The notes beneath the pieces are model-generated. The model was not told the DNA's origin, did no database searches, and saw only the letters and a list, made by a program, of their open reading frames with translations. Position numbers and translations under genes: made by a program. Shown one piece after another: positions 40,716-41,327 of a DNA stretch of 41,327 bases. This DNA comes from Rhodovulum sp. 12E13 (lineage in GTDB: Bacteria > Pseudomonadota > Alphaproteobacteria > Rhodobacterales > Rhodobacteraceae), in assembly GCF_003340565.1 (NCBI RefSeq), contig NZ_QPLK01000025.1, forward strand, positions 1 through 41,327, in the 5' to 3' direction. Numbering within the stretch: the first letter of the stretch is position 1; the number at the start of each line of letters is the position of its first letter.

Positions 40716-41327
40716 GGGTGGCCCTCCCGCTGTTCGTCCCGATGATGCGTTGGCAGCGGCAGGCCGCATTAACCTCTCGCAAGAGGAGGCGAAACGAGGG
40801 GAAGGTGACCGGTGCGGAGGCCCCGCTTCGGCGGATTCCCGCCTGCTCGCAGCCGACCGGAGGCAAGCCTACGGCAACCGGTCGGGTCGAGGTGGGCAGG
40901 TGTCGGGCGTCGTCTATCCACACAGACAAGGTGCGCGACGGCGTGCGCGGTGCGCGACGGGCATGACCGCGCTGGATCGGCGCGGGCCGCCGGCATCCCG
41001 CCCAAGACGAAACGCGGCCGCCCGCTGATCCGGGCACGGCCCCTGCCCTCCAGGTGCGGGCCGGGGAGGGGCCTGCTCGATCGGCCGGCGATGTCTCGCG
41101 CCGCTCGGGGTGCTCAACTCTCCCACCCGGGAGCGATGGCACCTGGCCGAGGCGCCTGCCCGTCTGCTGCCGGGCGTCCCGGGCTGCGGCGCCGAACCGA
41201 GGCAGTGTCCCGGGTGGTGGTGTGGGAGGCCGCGCGCGGAGCCCCCGGCGTAGCGTAGCGCGCGGCCGTTGGTGACGCTGGCGGTCACCGCCGATCTTCG
41301 GAAAAGGTTCGGGTTGCAACACCTTGA
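40716..41327. other. Right end of the window, no gene recognised
   Basis: In these 612 bp, open frames on both strands are Arg/Pro/Gly-rich noise without ribosome binding sites or motifs. A small CCTCT-CGCA-AGAGG hairpin lies at 40773-40786, in the presumed promoter region of the receiver-like gene. A GGTGAC/GTCACC inverted repeat lies near 41271-41289. No GGAAC/CGTT promoter was found. A gene beginning beyond the window could use the last 100 bp as its promoter. Confidence 0.4.

Noticed and set aside
40812-41258. A 148-codon plus frame at the right end
   Set aside because: It is Arg/Pro/Gly noise without a ribosome binding site or motif.

Overview
The window comes from a high-GC alphaproteobacterium, most likely of the Rhodobacterales (Rhodobacteraceae/Roseobacter group). 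The evidence is the family set: a DUF2125 exported protein, the tldE-cysQ-waaA-lpxK run, mutY divergent from dciA-dsbA, rnhB next to the GANTC methylase ccrM, accD-folC, ZapE, and the PhyR/NepR/EcfG stress switch. No rRNA, tRNA or CRISPR array was seen.

Layout. 1-760: the tail of an unknown gene and a frameshifted, truncated phage-type integrase. 1.1-7.6 kb (+): DUF2125 protein, TldE protease subunit, CysQ phosphatase, and the lipid A genes waaA and lpxK. 7.6-10.0 kb: dciA-dsbA (-) divergent from mutY (+). 10.1-13.2 kb (+): AlkB-type hydroxylase, a Crp/Fnr regulator and a blue-light LOV histidine kinase. 13.2-19.2 kb: ccrM and rnhB (-), accD and folC (+), zapE (-). 19.2-40.7 kb: a dense stress and envelope island on both strands.

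The island is the main result. phyR (-) is divergent from nepR-ecfG-kinase (+) at 32.7-36.6 kb. This is the alphaproteobacterial general stress response (GSR): phosphorylated PhyR sequesters the anti-sigma factor NepR and frees sigma EcfG. From 20.4 to 38.8 kb, almost every transcription unit has a match to the known EcfG promoter (GGAAC, 16-17 bases, CGTT) at a sensible distance from its start codon. I placed 13 good matches and one weak one on both strands, including two overlapping divergent copies between phyR and nepR. I saw none in the intergenic spaces of the first 20 kb. The island therefore looks like a physically clustered EcfG regulon.

The predicted targets are largely envelope proteins: YqjD/YqjE/DUF3618-like membrane proteins, a PRC-barrel protein, two C-terminally anchored small proteins, a 44-residue exported peptide, a 61-residue basic peptide, two phospholipase D/cardiolipin synthase-type enzymes, a YihY-family protein, a DUF4112 protein, an AI-2E-type transporter, a weakly supported DegP protease, and an amidoligase/class I amidotransferase pair. 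The LOV kinase at 12.1 kb has a kinase core of the class that feeds PhyR elsewhere, so light may be an input. Functional links beyond the sequence motifs are inference.
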